Origin: Thermodesulfobacteriota bacterium | GTDB lineage: Bacteria; Desulfobacterota_D; UBA1144; Nemesobacterales; UBA2774 | Length of the DNA: 64,000 nt | NCBI GenBank assembly: GCA_035325995.1 | Contig: DAOKYU010000009.1 | Span: forward strand, 87,266 to 151,265 | Direction of reading: 5' to 3' | Part shown: positions 32,921 through 42,708 of the stretch, one piece after another | Position numbering within the stretch: position 1 is the stretch's first letter | Layout: each line of letters starts with the position of its first letter | Position numbers and translations under genes: made by a program | Notes under the pieces: generated by a model | Seen by the model: only the letters and a program-made list of their open reading frames with translations | Told to the model about the DNA's origin: nothing | Database searches by the model: none

Positions 32921-35758
32921 GTGAGGACAAACTTCAGACACAATCTGCTAACCTGCCTGGCGCTCCTGGCCCTGGCGGTCTTTCCGGCTACTGCAAAAGC
33001 GGGGCTCGATCTCACGGCCATAGGCACATACGAGACAGGCGTTTTCGACGGTGGGGCGTCGGAGATAGTGGCCTTCGACCCCGAAACAAAGAGACTCTTC
33101 GTGATCAACGCGACGGACGCGGTCGTAGACGTGCTCGACGTCTCGGACCCCTCTAGCCCTGTGAAGATATTCACGATAGACGTAACGCACGACATAGGCC
33201 CGAGCTCCGGGGTCAACAGCGTGGACGTAAAGAACGGCCTCGTGGCGGTAGCGGCGGAAAACGCCGACCGCACACTTCCGGGCTACGTCGTCTTCTATAA
33301 CACTTCAGGCGAGTACATTACACATGTCGGCGTCGGCGTCCTCCCCGACTCTGTAAGGTTCTCGCCCGACGGCCTGACGCTGGTCACGGCGGACGAAGGC
33401 GAGCCCGTCGAGGACGACGAGGGCAACCTCGCGGCCAACCCGCCGGGCTCGATAAGCGTGATAAACATCTCGAACGGCGTACAGTCGGCCGTCGTCACGA
33501 CGCTCGGATTCGAGGCGTTCGACGGCAGAGAGGCCGAGTTCACGAACAAGGGGCTCAGGCTCGAGCCGGCCGTCCCGATGTCGCTCGAGCTCGAGCCGGA
33601 ATACCCGGCCATATCCCCCGACGGCGCGCTCGCATATGTAACGATACAGGAGGCGAACGCCTTCGCCGTAGTGGACCTCGTAAACCCGGCGATAATCGAC
33701 CTCCTTCCGCTCGGGTTCAAGGACCATTCCACGGGTGCGCCATCGCTGCAAATGTTCCCGTTCAAAAAGTTTCCCAAGCTCGGCAAGGATGCGAACGGCG
33801 TCAAGATCAAGCTGGGCGGCTTCTCGGGCCTCTGGTACGAAGGCCCCGTAAAGAACAAGGGCAGGATGCGGTTCCTGACGGTCGGCGACAGGGGGCCCAA
33901 CGGCTCGGACGTCGTGGACGGCTCGCGGACGTTTAATCTCCCGGATTACCAGGCGAGGATAGTGACCTTCGAGGTCAATCCCGAAAAGAAAAAACAAGCC
34001 GAAATAATGAAAGGAAAGACGATATATCTCACGCGCGAGGACGGCGAGACGCCCATAACCGGGCTTCCGAATATACCCGGTCACGACGAGATACCGGTCG
34101 ATGCCGCGGGCAGCCCCGTCGGTTACGACGCCCTGGGTGCCGACCTCGAAGGCATCGTGAGAGACCCGGCCGACAGCTCCTTCTGGATGGTCGACGAATA
34201 CAGGCCCGCAATATATCACTTCTCCCCTGAAGGGAGGCTCATAGTCAGGCTCGTACCTGAAAATACGCACCTCCTCGGCGACCCGGCCCTGAAAGAGGCC
34301 GAGCTCGGCCCGGACGCGAATTCCCTCGGATTTTACGGTGAGGAAACCCTCCCGGAGGTCTACAGCCGGAGGATGTCCAACCGCGGCTTCGAAGGCGTTG
34401 CGCTCGACCCCGGAAAGAGGCTCCTCTATGCCTTCATACAATCCCCGATGGAAAACCCGGACAAGTCGACGCGGAGCTCGCTCCTCCTGAGAATACTGGC
34501 GGTTGACGTGAACGAATCGTCCCCGACGTATCTCACGCCGGTCGCCGAGTACGTCTACGCGCTCGAAAGGCCCGTGCTCACACCGAGCGACGTCGATAAA
34601 ATCGGCGACGCCGTATTCGTCGGAGACGACAGGTTCTTCGTCGTCGAAAGAGACAGCTCCTTCGAAAGCGACGGAAACAAGTACGTCTTCGAAATAGACC
34701 TCGCGGGGGCGACCGACATCAGGAATCTCCCCATAGCCGGCGAAACGGTCGCAGGGACACTGGAGCAGCAGACACCGGACACGCTCGCCGAGCTCGGCAT
34801 AAAGCCCGTCTTCAAGAGAAAGGTGCTCAATCTCCCATCGATCGGGTACACGCCGAGCGACAAGGCGGAAGGAATAGCCATCCTCCCCGACGGCAGGATA
34901 GCGGTTATAAACGACAACGACTTCGGCATCGAGGCGGCCGAGGGGCTCGAGCCGGTTCTCGGGCTGATTTCCCTCGGAACCGACTACGGGCTCGACGCCT
35001 CGGACGAGGACGGCGGTATAAATATACTGAGCCGTCCCGTGCTCGGAATGTTCCAGCCCGATACGATAACCCCTTACGAATTCGAGGGGAAAACCTATTA
35101 TGTCACCGCCAACGAGGGCGACACGAGGGACTTCGATTTCTTCTCCGAGGAGGAAAGGGTGGAAGACCTCATACTCGACCCGTTCGTCTTCCCGGACGCC
35201 TCGGACCTCCTGCTCGAAGAGAACCTCGGCAGGCTTAAGACGACGAATATCATGGGCGACATCGACGGGGACGGAGACAACGACAGGATATTCACATTCG
35301 GCGCGAGGTCGTTCTCGATATGGGACTCGTACGGGAACCTCGTCTACGACAGCGGCGGCGACTTCGAGAGGATAACGGCCGAGTTTCTGCCCAACGACTT
35401 TAACAGCGACAACGCCGAAAACGATTCCTTCGATTCGAGGTCGGACGACAAGGGCCCCGAGCCGGAAGCCATGGAAATCGACAGGATCGGAGACAGGGTG
35501 TTCGCCTTTATAGGGCTCGAAAGGATAAGCGGCGTCATGGTGTACGACGTGACTGATCCGTTCGCCCCGTTCTTCGTGAGCTACGTCAACAACAGGGACT
35601 TTTCGGTCGATACGACGGATCCCGCCGCGGGGGACATAGGCCCCGAGTGCATAAAGTTCGTCCCGGCGGAAGAGAGCCCGAACGGAGCGCCCATACTCAT
35701 AGTAGGCAACGAAATAAGCGGCACGACCACGATTTACAGCATAGACGAAAAAGACTGA
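32921..35758 (+). CDS. Secreted choice-of-anchor I / phytase-esterase-like protein
   Basis: A 945-residue exported protein. Signal peptide 1-28 (LLTCLALLALAVFPATAKA). Residues about 30-270 form a propeller (LDLTAIGTYETGVFDGGASE, SVRFSPDGLTLVTADEGEP) like choice-of-anchor I proteins. About 280-690 carry the esterase-like-activity-of-phytase pattern: GGFSGLWYEG, LTVGDRGPNG, LEGIVRDPADSSFWMVDEY, RRMSNRGFEGVAL. The choice-of-anchor I fold then resumes (YYVTANEGDTRDFDF, GDIDGDGDNDRIFTFGARSFS) to the end, so the esterase domain is inserted. GTG start with GAGGAGG upstream. Probably a calcium-binding phosphoesterase-like enzyme; substrate unknown. Confidence 0.85.
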   Translation: MRTNFRHNLLTCLALLALAVFPATAKAGLDLTAIGTYETGVFDGGASEIVAFDPETKRLFVINATDAVVDVLDVSDPSSPVKIFTIDVTHDIGPSSGVNSVDVKNGLVAVAAENADRTLPGYVVFYNTSGEYITHVGVGVLPDSVRFSPDGLTLVTADEGEPVEDDEGNLAANPPGSISVINISNGVQSAVVTTLGFEAFDGREAEFTNKGLRLEPAVPMSLELEPEYPAISPDGALAYVTIQEANAFAVVDLVNPAIIDLLPLGFKDHSTGAPSLQMFPFKKFPKLGKDANGVKIKLGGFSGLWYEGPVKNKGRMRFLTVGDRGPNGSDVVDGSRTFNLPDYQARIVTFEVNPEKKKQAEIMKGKTIYLTREDGETPITGLPNIPGHDEIPVDAAGSPVGYDALGADLEGIVRDPADSSFWMVDEYRPAIYHFSPEGRLIVRLVPENTHLLGDPALKEAELGPDANSLGFYGEETLPEVYSRRMSNRGFEGVALDPGKRLLYAFIQSPMENPDKSTRSSLLLRILAVDVNESSPTYLTPVAEYVYALERPVLTPSDVDKIGDAVFVGDDRFFVVERDSSFESDGNKYVFEIDLAGATDIRNLPIAGETVAGTLEQQTPDTLAELGIKPVFKRKVLNLPSIGYTPSDKAEGIAILPDGRIAVINDNDFGIEAAEGLEPVLGLISLGTDYGLDASDEDGGINILSRPVLGMFQPDTITPYEFEGKTYYVTANEGDTRDFDFFSEEERVEDLILDPFVFPDASDLLLEENLGRLKTTNIMGDIDGDGDNDRIFTFGARSFSIWDSYGNLVYDSGGDFERITAEFLPNDFNSDNAENDSFDSRSDDKGPEPEAMEIDRIGDRVFAFIGLERISGVMVYDVTDPFAPFFVSYVNNRDFSVDTTDPAAGDIGPECIKFVPAEESPNGAPILIVGNEISGTTTIYSIDEKD

Positions 35759-35796
35759 AAACGGCACCCATTACCATATCTCTTCTCATCCTTTGG

Positions 35797-35828
35797 TGCC
35801 CCCTCCTTCACGGGAGGGGGCATTTTTT
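35797..35828 (+). terminator. Rho-independent terminator after the 945-residue protein gene
   Basis: A 10-bp stem TGCCCCCTCC / GGAGGGGGCA, loop TTCACG, followed by six Ts. It lies 38 bases past the stop. Confidence 0.9.
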
Positions 35829-35869
35829 ACGTGTCCGGCAATCGACATCGGCCTGTTCCGGGATGCCGG

Positions 35870-36067
35870 TTATGTATCTTTCGAGATTCGCCTCAGCAGC
35901 TCGGTCACCAAGGGCTTGTCCGATCCTTTTAGACACGCCTCGCAGTAGCATTTTTCCGCGCCGCATTCCGGCGGCTCGGGGGCATCGACGTCGAAGCACC
36001 AGCACCAGTTTTCACCGGCCTCTATTTCGCACCTGAAATCCTTACCGCACCCCGGACACTTAGCCAT
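35870..36067 (-). CDS. Cysteine-rich CWC family protein
   Basis: A 65-residue protein with nine cysteines: KCPGCGKDFRCEI, then NWCWCFDV, then ECGAEKCYCEACLK. This is the cysteine-rich CWC family, a probable small zinc-ribbon-like metal-binding protein of unknown function. It ends LVTELLRRISKDT. It lies 19 bases downstream of metE on the same strand, so it may be co-transcribed. Confidence 0.88.
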   Translation of the reverse strand: MAKCPGCGKDFRCEIEAGENWCWCFDVDAPEPPECGAEKCYCEACLKGSDKPLVTELLRRISKDT

Positions 36068-36086
36068 CGTCAGATCCCATGCACGT

Positions 36087-38393
36087 TCATTTCGTGAACC
36101 TTTGCCTCAGGCTCCGCGCGGCTTTGACCATATTCCCAAGCGCGGCTTTCGTCTCGGGCTCGCTCCTCGTTTTGAGGCCGCAGTCCGGATTCACCCAGAG
36201 GTTCTCTTTCGGTATGTACTCGGACGCCTTCGTAATGAAGTCCTCTATCTGCCCGACCTCCGGGATGAGCGGCGAGTGGATGTCGTAAACGCCCGGCCCG
36301 ATTTCGTTCGGGTATTCAAAATCCCTGAAGGCGTCGAGGAGCTCCATCCGGGAGCGCGACGTCTCTATCGATATGACGTCCGCGTCGAGCCTGGAAATGC
36401 TCTCGATGATGTCGTTAAACTCGGAATAGCACATGTGGGTGTGTATCTGCGTCTCGTCCTTCTCCGCACCCGATGCGATGTGGAAGACTTCGACCGCCCA
36501 GGAGAGGTACTCGTCCCAGTCCTCTTTCCTGATCGGGAGGCCTTCCCTCAGGGCGGGCTCGTCTATCTGTATGATCCTTATGCCCGCGCGCTCGAGGTCG
36601 CGGACTTCTTCACGGAGGGCGAAGGCGATCTGCCGGGCTACCCCGGAGCGGGGTATATCCTCGCGTCGGAAGCTCCACTGGAGGATGGTGACCGGCCCCG
36701 TGAGCATGCCCTTGACGGGTTTGTCTGTCAGGGACGCCGCGTACTTAATTACCTCGACCGTCATGGGCGAGGGACGCGAGACGTCGCCGTATATTATAGG
36801 GGGCTTTACGTACCGGCTCCCGTAGCTCTGCACCCATCCGCCGAGAGTAACGGCGAACCCGTTCAGCATCTCGCCGAAGAATTCGACCATGTCGTTCCTC
36901 TCGAACTCGCCGTGAACGAGCACGTCGAGGCCGAGCTCTTCCTGGAGGGTTATAACCTCGCGAATCCGGGCGCGGATGTACTCGTCGTACTCGTCGGCCG
37001 TCATCTCGCCGCGCCTGAATTCGAGCCTACGGCTCCTGACCTCGGACGTCTGGGGGAACGAGCCGATGGTAGTCGTCGGGAAGAGGGGCAGACCGAACGC
37101 CTCGCGCTGCTTTTTCTGCCGGACGGGGAAGGGGCTCCTTCCCCCGCTGCCGGCCGGGTATTCCGCCACGACTCTCTTGACGGCAGGATCGTTTATGAGC
37201 GGATTCTCGCTCCATTCCCGGAGGAGCGCCTCGTTCTTCCCGAGCGCGTCCTCGAAACCCTTGCCATCTGTCACGGAAGAGAGCGTGACCACCTCGTCCA
37301 GCTTTTCCTCGGCGAAGGCGAGCATGCTTCTGACGTCTGCCGGCAGCGCCGTCTCGTTCCTGAGCGAGATCGGGACGTGGAGAAGCGAGCAGGACGGCGC
37401 TATCATGACCCTTTCCTCGCCGAGCGCGGATACGAACTTCCCGATTATGTCGGACGAACGGGAGAGGTCGTTTACCCATATGCCCCGGCCGTTGACGAGG
37501 CCGAGGGATATGTGCGCGTCTTTCGGGAACGAGCCGAGTATCGCCGGGATGTCTCTCTCACCACGCAGCAGGTCAAAGTGGAACCCGGCAACGGGTAGTC
37601 CAAGGGCAGTCCCGAGGTTGCCGCCGAGGTATCCGAAATAGAAGGTGAGCATGATTTTCAGCCCGGGTACTCCGCGGGCGAAGGCGGCGTAGGCAGTTTT
37701 GAAGGCTTCGAGCTCGCCAGGGCCGAGGTCCGTCACCATCACCGGCTCGTCCATCTGCACCCATTCAGCGCCGGCAGAGGCAAGGTCCTTAAGCACCTCA
37801 ATATAGACGGGCAATAAACCGCCGAGGAGGGAGAGCGGCGAGAAACCGGCGTCGCGCGATTTTCCGAGGAGAAGGAACGAGACCGGGCCGACGAGTACGG
37901 GCTTGGTCTTTATTCCGAGCGTCTTCGCTTCCCTGAATTCGTCCACGGGCTTGTTCGTCGAGCGCTTGAAGCCCTGCCCGGGGCGTAGCTCGGGGACGAT
38001 GTAGTGGTAGTTGGTGTCGAACCATTTCGTCATCTCCATCGCCTGTGCGGCGGGGCCGCTTTCGCCCGCCTCCTTTTCCTGAACGCCCCTCGCCATTCTG
38101 AAGTAGAGGTCGAGGTCCACGTCACCCCCGCGCCAACCGAACCGCCCGGGCACCGCCCCGACCATTGCGGCCGTGTCGAGCACCTGGTCGTAGAAGCTGA
38201 AGTCGTTGGAGGGGATGAGGTCTATCCCGGCCTCGGCCTGGAGGGCCCAGTTCTCCTTCCTGATTTCGGCCGCCGTCCTCCGCAGCGCCGGGAGGTCTAT
38301 GTCACCCTTCCAGTAGGATTCCGTCGCCCGCTTGAGCTCCCTTTGATGGCCTATCCTCGGGAAGCCGAGATTGTTCGTAGTCAGTTTCTTCAT
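36087..38393 (-). CDS. metE: Cobalamin-independent methionine synthase
   Basis: A 768-residue MetE transferring the methyl of 5-methyltetrahydropteroyltriglutamate to homocysteine. Two barrel halves are present. Zinc ligands appear in IHTHMCYSEF, ISIETSRSRMELL and VNPDCGLKTR; VHGEFERNDMVEFFGE and PGVYDIHSP are conserved landmarks. AAGGAGA lies 7 bases before the ATG. The leader is short, AT-rich and holds no cobalamin or SAM riboswitch motif that I can see. Confidence 0.97.
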   Translation of the reverse strand: MKKLTTNNLGFPRIGHQRELKRATESYWKGDIDLPALRRTAAEIRKENWALQAEAGIDLIPSNDFSFYDQVLDTAAMVGAVPGRFGWRGGDVDLDLYFRMARGVQEKEAGESGPAAQAMEMTKWFDTNYHYIVPELRPGQGFKRSTNKPVDEFREAKTLGIKTKPVLVGPVSFLLLGKSRDAGFSPLSLLGGLLPVYIEVLKDLASAGAEWVQMDEPVMVTDLGPGELEAFKTAYAAFARGVPGLKIMLTFYFGYLGGNLGTALGLPVAGFHFDLLRGERDIPAILGSFPKDAHISLGLVNGRGIWVNDLSRSSDIIGKFVSALGEERVMIAPSCSLLHVPISLRNETALPADVRSMLAFAEEKLDEVVTLSSVTDGKGFEDALGKNEALLREWSENPLINDPAVKRVVAEYPAGSGGRSPFPVRQKKQREAFGLPLFPTTTIGSFPQTSEVRSRRLEFRRGEMTADEYDEYIRARIREVITLQEELGLDVLVHGEFERNDMVEFFGEMLNGFAVTLGGWVQSYGSRYVKPPIIYGDVSRPSPMTVEVIKYAASLTDKPVKGMLTGPVTILQWSFRREDIPRSGVARQIAFALREEVRDLERAGIRIIQIDEPALREGLPIRKEDWDEYLSWAVEVFHIASGAEKDETQIHTHMCYSEFNDIIESISRLDADVISIETSRSRMELLDAFRDFEYPNEIGPGVYDIHSPLIPEVGQIEDFITKASEYIPKENLWVNPDCGLKTRSEPETKAALGNMVKAARSLRQRFTK

Positions 38394-38519
38394 GTACGTC
38401 TTCTCCTTCTAATATGCTATATATGTTATATATACCTTTGCATGTAGAGCCGGTACTCACACGCCAGTGCTATTCTCAAATACACATACAGTCCGCGCGT
38501 CAAATGAATCAAATCTTCA

Positions 38520-38653
38520 CCCTCACTACGTCGTAAACACACTACGTGCGGATAGCATCCGCAGGCAACCGACGTAGCAGCTTTGCAGCATTAATCACCT
38601 GACGCGCGAACCATGCTACCAGTCACATAATCGACCACGTCGTAAAACCGCAC
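38520..38653. repeat. Dispersed palindromic repeat between metE and nrdB
   Basis: Contains CACACTACGTGCGGATAGC (about 38541-38559), ACCGACGTAGC (about 38567-38577) and a second copy of the CACACTACGTGTG palindrome at 38650-38664, which reaches into nrdB. The parts match those of the repeat clusters at 30.6-30.9 kb and 63.7-64.0 kb. Confidence 0.55.
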
Positions 38654-38654
38654 A

Positions 38655-39734
38655 CTACGTGTGCTCATCCCAGGAGAGCATGCCGCTCCTGTATTCCGTG
38701 ACCCTCGTCTCGAAGAAGTTCTTCTCCTTCCTGAGGTCGATTATCTCGCTCATCCACGGGAAGGGGTTCTTCGCATCGTAGACCTTCCCGAGCCTTATCC
38801 GTTCGAGCCTCCTGTCTGCTATATACCTCACGTACTCGCCGACGAGGCCGGAATTGAGCCCGAGTATGCCCTCGGGGAGGCAGTCGCGCGTGTAGGTCAT
38901 TTCAAGCTCGACCGCCTTCCTGACGTTATCCACGAGGAGGGCCTTGAATTCGTCCGTCCAGATGCCCGGGTTCTCGTCTGCTATCGTGTTTATGAGGTCG
39001 ATACCGAAGGACAGATGAACAGATTCGTCCCGGAGTATGAACTGGAACTGCTCGCCGAGTCCCGTCATCTTGTTCTGCCTGAGGAGTGACAGTATCATCG
39101 CGAAGCCCGCGTAGAAGAAGATCCCTTCCATGATGACGTAGAACCCGACGAGGTCGTGAACGAAGCTCCGTATACTGTCCTCGCTGTCCGTGGTGAAGCC
39201 CGGGTCGAGGACGCTCTTCGTGAGCCTGACGACAAAATCGTCCTTCTCTTTAATGGCCGGATTGTTTATGTACATGTTGTAGACCTCGTCCGGGTCGAGC
39301 CCGAGCGTGTCGCAGCAGTATATGAAGGTATCCGTGTGAATGGCTTCCTCGAAGGCCTGGCGGAGAAGGTACTGCCTGCACTCGGGGTTCGTGATGTGGC
39401 GGTAGATCGAAAGCACGATGTTGTTGGCAGTGAGGCTCTCGGCCGTCGAGAAGAAGCCCAGGTTGTAGATTATCATCCGCCGCTCGCCCCCGGAAAGGGC
39501 GGACGAATCCCTCCACATCTCGACGTCCTTCTGCATGTTCACCTCGTCGGGGACCCAGTTGTTGGCGACGCCTACTTTATAGTATTCGCGGGCCCACTTG
39601 TACTTTATGGGGAGTATCTTGTTCGGGTCGGTTACGGAGCAGTTTATTATGCGCTTGTGCCCACCGGCCCCGGCCGTCCCCCCGCCCGGCTTGCCGTGGT
39701 TTCCGTTGTTAATTTCGTAATTCTTTACTGACAT
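38655..39734 (-). CDS. nrdB: Class I ribonucleotide reductase small subunit
   Basis: A 359-residue R2 subunit holding the dimetal centre. Carboxylate/His ligands are visible in GFFSTAESLTANN, QAFEEAIHTDTF, YVIMEGIFFYAGF and LRDESVHLSFG. ATG 39734 (MSVKNYEI) is chosen because GGAGGG lies 9 bases upstream; ATG 39743 is too close. It overlaps the nrdA stop by 10 bases. The C-terminus is unusual in that its stop codon lies in a GCACAC / GTGTGC palindrome followed by GGTTTT, belonging to a dispersed repeat. Confidence 0.95.
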   Translation of the reverse strand: MSVKNYEINNGNHGKPGGGTAGAGGHKRIINCSVTDPNKILPIKYKWAREYYKVGVANNWVPDEVNMQKDVEMWRDSSALSGGERRMIIYNLGFFSTAESLTANNIVLSIYRHITNPECRQYLLRQAFEEAIHTDTFIYCCDTLGLDPDEVYNMYINNPAIKEKDDFVVRLTKSVLDPGFTTDSEDSIRSFVHDLVGFYVIMEGIFFYAGFAMILSLLRQNKMTGLGEQFQFILRDESVHLSFGIDLINTIADENPGIWTDEFKALLVDNVRKAVELEMTYTRDCLPEGILGLNSGLVGEYVRYIADRRLERIRLGKVYDAKNPFPWMSEIIDLRKEKNFFETRVTEYRSGMLSWDEHT

Positions 39735-42466
39735 GATTCGCATCCCTCCTCGAGATTGCACGCGTTTAGTGTTTCCTCCGCCTCGCGGGCCGCCCCGGCG
39801 GATATATGCCCCCCGGCTTCGATGGTGCTCTTTTCGACGCCCGACGCCCCGAGCGAGCGGAGGTAATAGGTCGTCTTGAGCCCGGATTTCCAGGCGCTTA
39901 GGTACGTCTCGGATATGCGCTCGCCGGATACCGTGTCGACGAAGATGTTCACGGACTGGCTCTGGTCTATCCATTTAGACCTGTACGCCGCGTGGAGTAT
40001 CACCCACGACGGGTCTATCTCGAACGCGCCCCTGTACTTGTCCCTGAGCTCGCCGGGGAGCTCTTTTATTCCGACGATGCTGCCGTCGGTCTGCTTCAGC
40101 TTTTCGAGCATGGACCTGTCCCAGAGGCCGATTTCCCTGAGGTCGTCTATCAGGAATTGATTCACCATCGTGAACTCGCCGCTGAGGTTCGATTTAACGT
40201 AGAGGTTCTTGTATATCGGCTCGATGGACGGGTAGCAGCCCGCTATGTTGGCTATGGTCGCGGTGGGGGCGATGGCGATGCAGTTCGAGTTCCTCATGCC
40301 CTGGCACCTGACCTTGCTCTTGAGCCCGGCCCAGTCGAGACGGGAGCCCATCCCGATGGACGTAGGCACGCCGCGCTCCTCTTCGAGCATCTTCATCGTG
40401 TCGAGGGGGAAGAGCCCCCTGTCCCACTTCGAGCCTTTGTACGACGAATACTTCCCGCGCTCGGCGGCGAGGTCCGAGGAGGCCGATATGGCGTGCCACG
40501 AGACCGTTTCCATGACGAGGTCCGAGAATTTCACGGCCCCGTCGCTCGCGAAATCGAGGCCCGCCTGGTAGAGGGCGTCCTGGAACCCCATCACGCCGAG
40601 CCCTATGGGCCTGTGCGCGAGGTTCGAGCGGCGGGTTTCCCCGGTCGGGTAGAAGTTGAGATCGATCGAGTTGTCGAGCATGCGTACCGCCGTCCTTATC
40701 GTCCCCGAAAGGGCAGCCTCGTCGAGCGCCCCGTCCTTTATATGTAGGGAGAGGTTTACGGAGCCGAGGTTACAGACGGCGAACTCGTCGCAGGAGGTGT
40801 TGAGCGTTATCTCCGTGCAGAGGTTCGAGCTGTTGACGACGCCCTGGTGGTCCTGGGGCGAGCGTATGTTGCAGGGGTCCTTGAACGTGAGCCACGGGTG
40901 GCCGGTTTCGTAGAGCATCGTTATTATCTTCCGCCAGAGTTTCTGTGCCGGAACGCGCTTCGAGAGGCGTATCCCGCCCCTGTCCGCGGCGCGCTCGTAT
41001 TCCTCGTAACGCCTTTCGAACGCCTTCCCGTAAAGGCCGTGGAGGTCGGGCGTCTCGTCCGGCGAAAAGAACGTCCAGTCGCCCTTGTCGATGACGCGCT
41101 TTATGAAAAGGTCGGGCACCCACGCGGCGATGTTGAGGTCGTGAGTCCGCCGGCGCTCGTCGCCCGTGTTCTTCCTGAGCTCGAGGAAGTCCTCGAAATC
41201 GTAGTGCCATACTTCGAGGTAGGCGCACGTCGCTCCCCGGCGCTTCCCGCTCCGGTTTATGGCCGAGGTGGTGGAGTCCAGAATCTTGAGGAACGGTATC
41301 ACTCCCTGGCTGTTTACGTTCGTGCTCCGTATCATCGCCCCGGTGCCGCGAATGGCCGTCCAGTCTATGCCGATGCCGCCCGACCACTTGGCGAGCCGGG
41401 CGACGTCGCCCATCGTCTTGAATATGTTGTCGAGCTCGTCGGCGCAGGTGAGCAGGTAACACGAGCTCATCTGCGGATTCACGGTCCCCGAGTGGAAGAG
41501 TGTAGGGGTAGAGGGGACGTATCTCATGGCAGAGATCGTGTCGTAAAATTCTATCGCCTTTCCTTCCTTATCCTCTTCGTTAAGCGCCAGGCCCATGGCG
41601 ACCCGCATCCAGAAGTACTGCGGCACTTCGAGTATGTTCTGATCGTAGTCCTTCATTAGGTAGCGGTCGTAGAGCGTCTGGAGGCCGAGGTACTTTAAGA
41701 GGCCGTCGCGGGACGGGTCGAGCGCGCGGGACATAGCGTCGAGGTCGTACCCTGCAAGCCCTTCGGAATAACGGCCCTGCGCAACCCCGGCGGCGACGCT
41801 CTTCCTGAACGTCTCGCGATAGGCCGCCTCGAAGCCGTCCTCGTATTCGTAGCGGCCTATGACGTCTTTATAAAGGTCGTTGAGAAGGACCCTCGCGGCG
41901 AGGTAGGAATACGTCAGGTCCGTCTCTATGCGCGAGCGGCACACCATCACGACCGCCTGGTTTATGTCCCTCGTCGTTATGCCGTCGTACATCAGTGACT
42001 TGGCCTCGTCTATGATCTCGTCCACCATTGCGGGCTCCTCGGCCCCGCTGCAGCACGACCGTATGAATCTTTCGATCTCGTGCGCGTCAAACGGCTTTAC
42101 CGCGCCGCTCCTCTTGCGGACGCCGATGAGCCCCTTGTTTACCTTGTCTATCAGCTCGCGCTTCTTGTCGAGGCGCTTCTTTTTATGGTCCTCGCGGTAG
42201 AGGATGTACGCCGTCGCGACCCGGAGGTACCCGTGCCCGACTATGTTCCGCTCGACGAGGTCCTGTATGTTTTCGACGCCGGGCACCCTTTCGCCGAACT
42301 GCTTTTCGATCTCCTCCAGAACGTCGTCGGTTATGTTTCGAATCAGCTTTTCGTCCGGCTTGCCAAGGGTCGCGGCGAAAGCCTTCGAAATGGCGGCCTC
42401 GATGCGCACCCTGTCGAACTCGACGATACGCCCGTCCCTCTTTTTGATGAGATTGATATTGACCAT
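39725..42466 (-). CDS. nrdA: Class I ribonucleoside-diphosphate reductase large subunit
   Basis: A 913-residue R1 subunit. Two N-terminal ATP-cone regulatory domains (INLIKKRDGRIVEFD..., VRKRSGAVKPFDAHEIERFI...) precede the catalytic barrel with NPQMSSCYLL, WSGGIGIDW, SSNLCTEI and NLGSVNLSL. The C-terminal tail CNLEEGCESCQ supplies the redox-shuttle cysteines. AAGGAGG precedes the ATG. The roughly 350-base leader includes a cobalamin riboswitch, so expression of this B12-independent enzyme is expected to fall when B12 is abundant. Confidence 0.96.
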   Translation of the reverse strand: MVNINLIKKRDGRIVEFDRVRIEAAISKAFAATLGKPDEKLIRNITDDVLEEIEKQFGERVPGVENIQDLVERNIVGHGYLRVATAYILYREDHKKKRLDKKRELIDKVNKGLIGVRKRSGAVKPFDAHEIERFIRSCCSGAEEPAMVDEIIDEAKSLMYDGITTRDINQAVVMVCRSRIETDLTYSYLAARVLLNDLYKDVIGRYEYEDGFEAAYRETFRKSVAAGVAQGRYSEGLAGYDLDAMSRALDPSRDGLLKYLGLQTLYDRYLMKDYDQNILEVPQYFWMRVAMGLALNEEDKEGKAIEFYDTISAMRYVPSTPTLFHSGTVNPQMSSCYLLTCADELDNIFKTMGDVARLAKWSGGIGIDWTAIRGTGAMIRSTNVNSQGVIPFLKILDSTTSAINRSGKRRGATCAYLEVWHYDFEDFLELRKNTGDERRRTHDLNIAAWVPDLFIKRVIDKGDWTFFSPDETPDLHGLYGKAFERRYEEYERAADRGGIRLSKRVPAQKLWRKIITMLYETGHPWLTFKDPCNIRSPQDHQGVVNSSNLCTEITLNTSCDEFAVCNLGSVNLSLHIKDGALDEAALSGTIRTAVRMLDNSIDLNFYPTGETRRSNLAHRPIGLGVMGFQDALYQAGLDFASDGAVKFSDLVMETVSWHAISASSDLAAERGKYSSYKGSKWDRGLFPLDTMKMLEEERGVPTSIGMGSRLDWAGLKSKVRCQGMRNSNCIAIAPTATIANIAGCYPSIEPIYKNLYVKSNLSGEFTMVNQFLIDDLREIGLWDRSMLEKLKQTDGSIVGIKELPGELRDKYRGAFEIDPSWVILHAAYRSKWIDQSQSVNIFVDTVSGERISETYLSAWKSGLKTTYYLRSLGASGVEKSTIEAGGHISAGAAREAEETLNACNLEEGCESCQ

Positions 42467-42708
42467 AATCCCTCCTTGCTGCGCTTCTGGGTAGCGCGTT
42501 GAATTTCAGGTTCGGGGCGGCCGGCGATAAAATCAGCCGCGGGCAGGGGGAGCCGCGAAGAGAAGCCCGACAGAGATGTCCCCGTCGCGGGCTTCATCCG
42601 GTTCTGTGTGTGAATGTGGCGTGTAAACGGACACGAGGCTCTCCCTGCAAAACACTCTCACAGGGCTCCCCTCGCATGCGGAAATATCTAGGCGAGACTA
42701 TTGTGTCC

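Noticed and set aside
33305..35767. 820-residue open frame on the minus strand opposite the phytase-esterase-like gene
   Set aside because: Arg/Val-rich, low-complexity translation without motifs, antisense to a well-supported secreted protein with signal peptide, GTG start and ribosome site. Long antisense frames are expected at this GC content.
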